Shown: one piece after another, positions 62,681-64,000 of the stretch | Position numbering within the stretch: the stretch's first letter is position 1 | How the letters are laid out: the number at the start of each line of letters is the position of its first letter | Source of the DNA: Streptomyces sp. NBC_00557 | GTDB lineage: Bacteria > Actinomycetota > Actinomycetes > Streptomycetales > Streptomycetaceae | Assembly (NCBI RefSeq): GCF_036345995.1 | Contig: NZ_CP107796.1 | Span: 5,766,001 to 5,830,000 of the forward strand | DNA: 64,000 nt | Direction of reading: 5' to 3' | Notes under the pieces: model-generated | Databases searched by the model: none | What the model saw: only the letters and a program-made list of their open reading frames with translations | Told to the model about the DNA's origin: nothing | Made by a program: the position numbers and the translations under genes

Positions 62681-62693
62681 AACCGATGGTTAT
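62679..62693. promoter_or_regulatory. LysR box between lysR and SDR genes
   Basis: ATAACC-GAT-GGTTAT is a perfect palindrome with the T-N11-A spacing (T62680, A62692) of LysR binding sites. It overlaps the first two bases of the LysR start codon and lies about 80 bases upstream of the dehydrogenase start. Confidence 0.65.
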
Positions 62694-62774
62694 CACCGCG
62701 GGTCTTGGACGGGCAACCGCATCCGGCGGCAGCCTTGGGCGTGTCGAACGCACCGAGAGGTACGGGGAGTTGCG

Positions 62775-63605
62775 ATGAACAAGGTGTGGCTGGTGACCGG
62801 GGCGGGCAGCGGTTTCGGGCGCGCGATCGCCGAGGCGGCCGTCGCCGCCGGTGATGTGGTGGTCGGCGCGGTCCGGCGGCCCGAGACCCTGGACGACCTG
62901 GTGGCGGCGCATCCCGACCAGGTGGAGGCGCTGCGGCTGGACGTCACCGACGTGGCCGCGGCGGGGGCGGCGGTCCGGGACGTCGTGGACCGGCACGGGC
63001 GGATCGACGTCCTGGTCAACAACGCGGGCCGTACCCATGTCGGCGCCGTCGAGGAGACCACCGACCAGGAGCTGCGGGACCTGTTCGACCTGCACTTCTT
63101 CGGGCCGACGGCGCTGGTGCGGGCGGTGCTGCCGCACCTGCGGGAGCGGCGCTCGGGTGCGATCGTGCAGATGAGCAGCATGGGCGGCCAGATGTCCTTC
63201 GCGGGCTTCGGGGCGTACAGCGCGACGAAGTTCGCTCTGGAGGGCCTGTCCGAGGCGCTCGCCGACGAGGTGCGGGAGTACGGCATCAAGGTGCTGATCG
63301 TGGAGCCGGGCGCGTTCCGGACCTCGCTGTTCGAGGCCGGCCGGGCCGGAGTCAGCTCCGACACCGGCACGTACGCCAAGGTCGGCGAGACCCGCGGCTT
63401 CGTCGCCGGCGGGCACGGCAGCCAGCCCGGTGACCCGGCCAAGGCGGCTGCCGTGATCCTGGCCGCGCTGGACGCCGAGGACACCCCGCTGCGGCTGCCG
63501 CTCGGCGACGACGGGGTGAGCGCCGTCCTCGGCCACCTCGACCAGGTCCGCGAGGACGTCGTCGCCTGGGAGAAGCGGACCCGGGCGACGAGCTTCGACG
63601 ACTGA
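62775..63605 (+). CDS. Short-chain dehydrogenase/reductase
   Basis: 276 residues from ATG 62775 with GGGGAG upstream. Classical SDR motifs: WLVTGAGSGFGRAIAEAAVA nucleotide fold (TGxxxGxG), LRLDVTD, LVNNAGRTHVG, the catalytic Ser in MSSMGGQMSFAG, and YSATKFALEGLSEALADEV with the Tyr-x-x-x-Lys pair, then VEPGAFRT. It would oxidise or reduce a carbonyl/alcohol with NAD(P). The substrate is unknown; regulation by the divergent LysR protein is likely. Confidence 0.93.
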   Translation: MNKVWLVTGAGSGFGRAIAEAAVAAGDVVVGAVRRPETLDDLVAAHPDQVEALRLDVTDVAAAGAAVRDVVDRHGRIDVLVNNAGRTHVGAVEETTDQELRDLFDLHFFGPTALVRAVLPHLRERRSGAIVQMSSMGGQMSFAGFGAYSATKFALEGLSEALADEVREYGIKVLIVEPGAFRTSLFEAGRAGVSSDTGTYAKVGETRGFVAGGHGSQPGDPAKAAAVILAALDAEDTPLRLPLGDDGVSAVLGHLDQVREDVVAWEKRTRATSFDD

Positions 63606-63610
63606 GCCGG

Positions 63611-63660
63611 GGGGTTTCGTTGGGATCGGCCCGGGTCCGAGCTGGTCCGAACGAAACCCC
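63611..63660. terminator. Bidirectional hairpin between convergent genes
   Basis: An 11-base stem (GGGGTTTCGTT at 63611-63621 with AACGAAACCCC at 63650-63660) flanks a 28-base loop. It begins six bases past the dehydrogenase stop and overlaps the last base of the convergent gene, suiting termination from both sides. Confidence 0.6.
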
Positions 63661-64000
63661 TAGGTGAGAACGGCCGTGCGCTGCAGCAGCCCCCAGGTGA
63701 ACTCCGCGACCACCTCGTGCGGTACGCCGTCCCGGTCGGGCGCGGTGAAGGCGAGCCCCCACCGGGTCGGCGCGGTGCCCTCCAGGGGGCGGGCCGGGGC
63801 GAAGGCGCGGGCGGCCTCGTCCACCGTGCAGGACCAGGGGGTCAGATCGTCCAGGGTCCGGAGCCTGGGCGGCGGGGCGCCGGGGGCGCGCACCAGCCAC
63901 TCGTTCCACACCGCCCCGTCCGGCCCGACCAGCACCTCGAAGCGCAGGTCGGGCCAGAGGGGCAGGGCCCAGCGCCGGGCCTCGCAGTCGGCGTCGCCGA
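63660..64000 (-). CDS. Hypothetical protein, 5' end outside window
   Basis: The minus-strand frame is open from the window edge to a TAG at 63660-63662 and encodes about 113 residues (DADCEARRWALPLWPDLRFE, VLVGPDGAVWNEWLVRAPGA, PWSCTVDEAARAFAPARPLE, WGLAFTAPDRDGVPHEVVAEF, TWGLLQRTAVLT). I do not recognise the family. The frame has normal high-GC third-position bias and no internal stop, and a terminator-like hairpin at its end supports a real gene. Its start is not seen. Confidence 0.6.
   Translation of the reverse strand, partial: GDADCEARRWALPLWPDLRFEVLVGPDGAVWNEWLVRAPGAPPPRLRTLDDLTPWSCTVDEAARAFAPARPLEGTAPTRWGLAFTAPDRDGVPHEVVAEFTWGLLQRTAVLT

Noticed and set aside
1..64000. CRISPR arrays or rRNA genes
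   Set aside because: No regularly spaced direct repeats and no conserved rRNA segments were seen on reading the window.

Overview
The window is high-GC actinobacterial DNA that reads as a Streptomyces chromosome. Start codons are often GTG, many genes overlap by four bases (ATGA/GTGA), GAF/SpoIIE/MerR-PP2C regulators are abundant, and the malonyl-CoA synthetase closely resembles the Streptomyces MatB family. No rRNA, tRNA or CRISPR array was seen. All functional calls come from reading the sequence and from remembered family features; no database search was run.

Region 1 (1-27.5 kb) is an oxygen-limitation and nitrate/nitrite respiration island. It holds a DUF2249 protein, a radical SAM/SPASM protein, a membrane-anchored multicopper oxidase resembling copper nitrite reductase, a CopD-like membrane protein, an Acg-type nitroreductase, a pyridoxamine-oxidase-fold protein, NarK, a hemerythrin-like protein, a full narGHJI operon, phosphoketolase, a DosS-like histidine kinase that keeps the heme-binding residues, a related GAF-PP2C phosphatase, and CBS-BON, DUF1918-HTH-flavin and K+ channel proteins. 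Several intergenic sites share a GGGCC-N4-GGCCC inverted repeat like DevR/OsdR dormancy boxes, suggesting a common regulon. No cognate response regulator lies in the window.

Region 2 (27.5-44 kb) is a defence and mobile-element island. It has an Mrr-like nuclease, a caspase-helicase fusion translationally coupled to an EACC1-type adaptor with a nuclease-like gene upstream, a hypothetical gene plus XRE/ImmA-IrrE protease behind a duplicated AT-rich operator, phage-type genes cut by an IS3-family element, a truncated Cap4-like nuclease gene, an IS256-family element abutting the decayed end of an inverted second copy, a SWIM zinc-finger protein and a VapBC toxin-antitoxin pair.

Region 3 (44-64 kb) is mixed chromosomal content: a frameshifted PAS-SpoIIE phosphatase with a nearby duplicated segment, an APC-type permease, divergent small heat-shock proteins, a MEDS-HATPase protein, an MreB-like protein, a trypsin-co-occurring-domain protein whose partner trypsin is reduced to 50 codons, a secreted subtilase, a carboxyltransferase-malonyl-CoA synthetase operon, a MerR-PP2C fusion divergent from an ATP-grasp ligase, and a LysR/SDR divergent pair. 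Two tiny paralogous single-helix membrane proteins, one in region 1 and one in region 3, sit behind strong ribosome binding sites.
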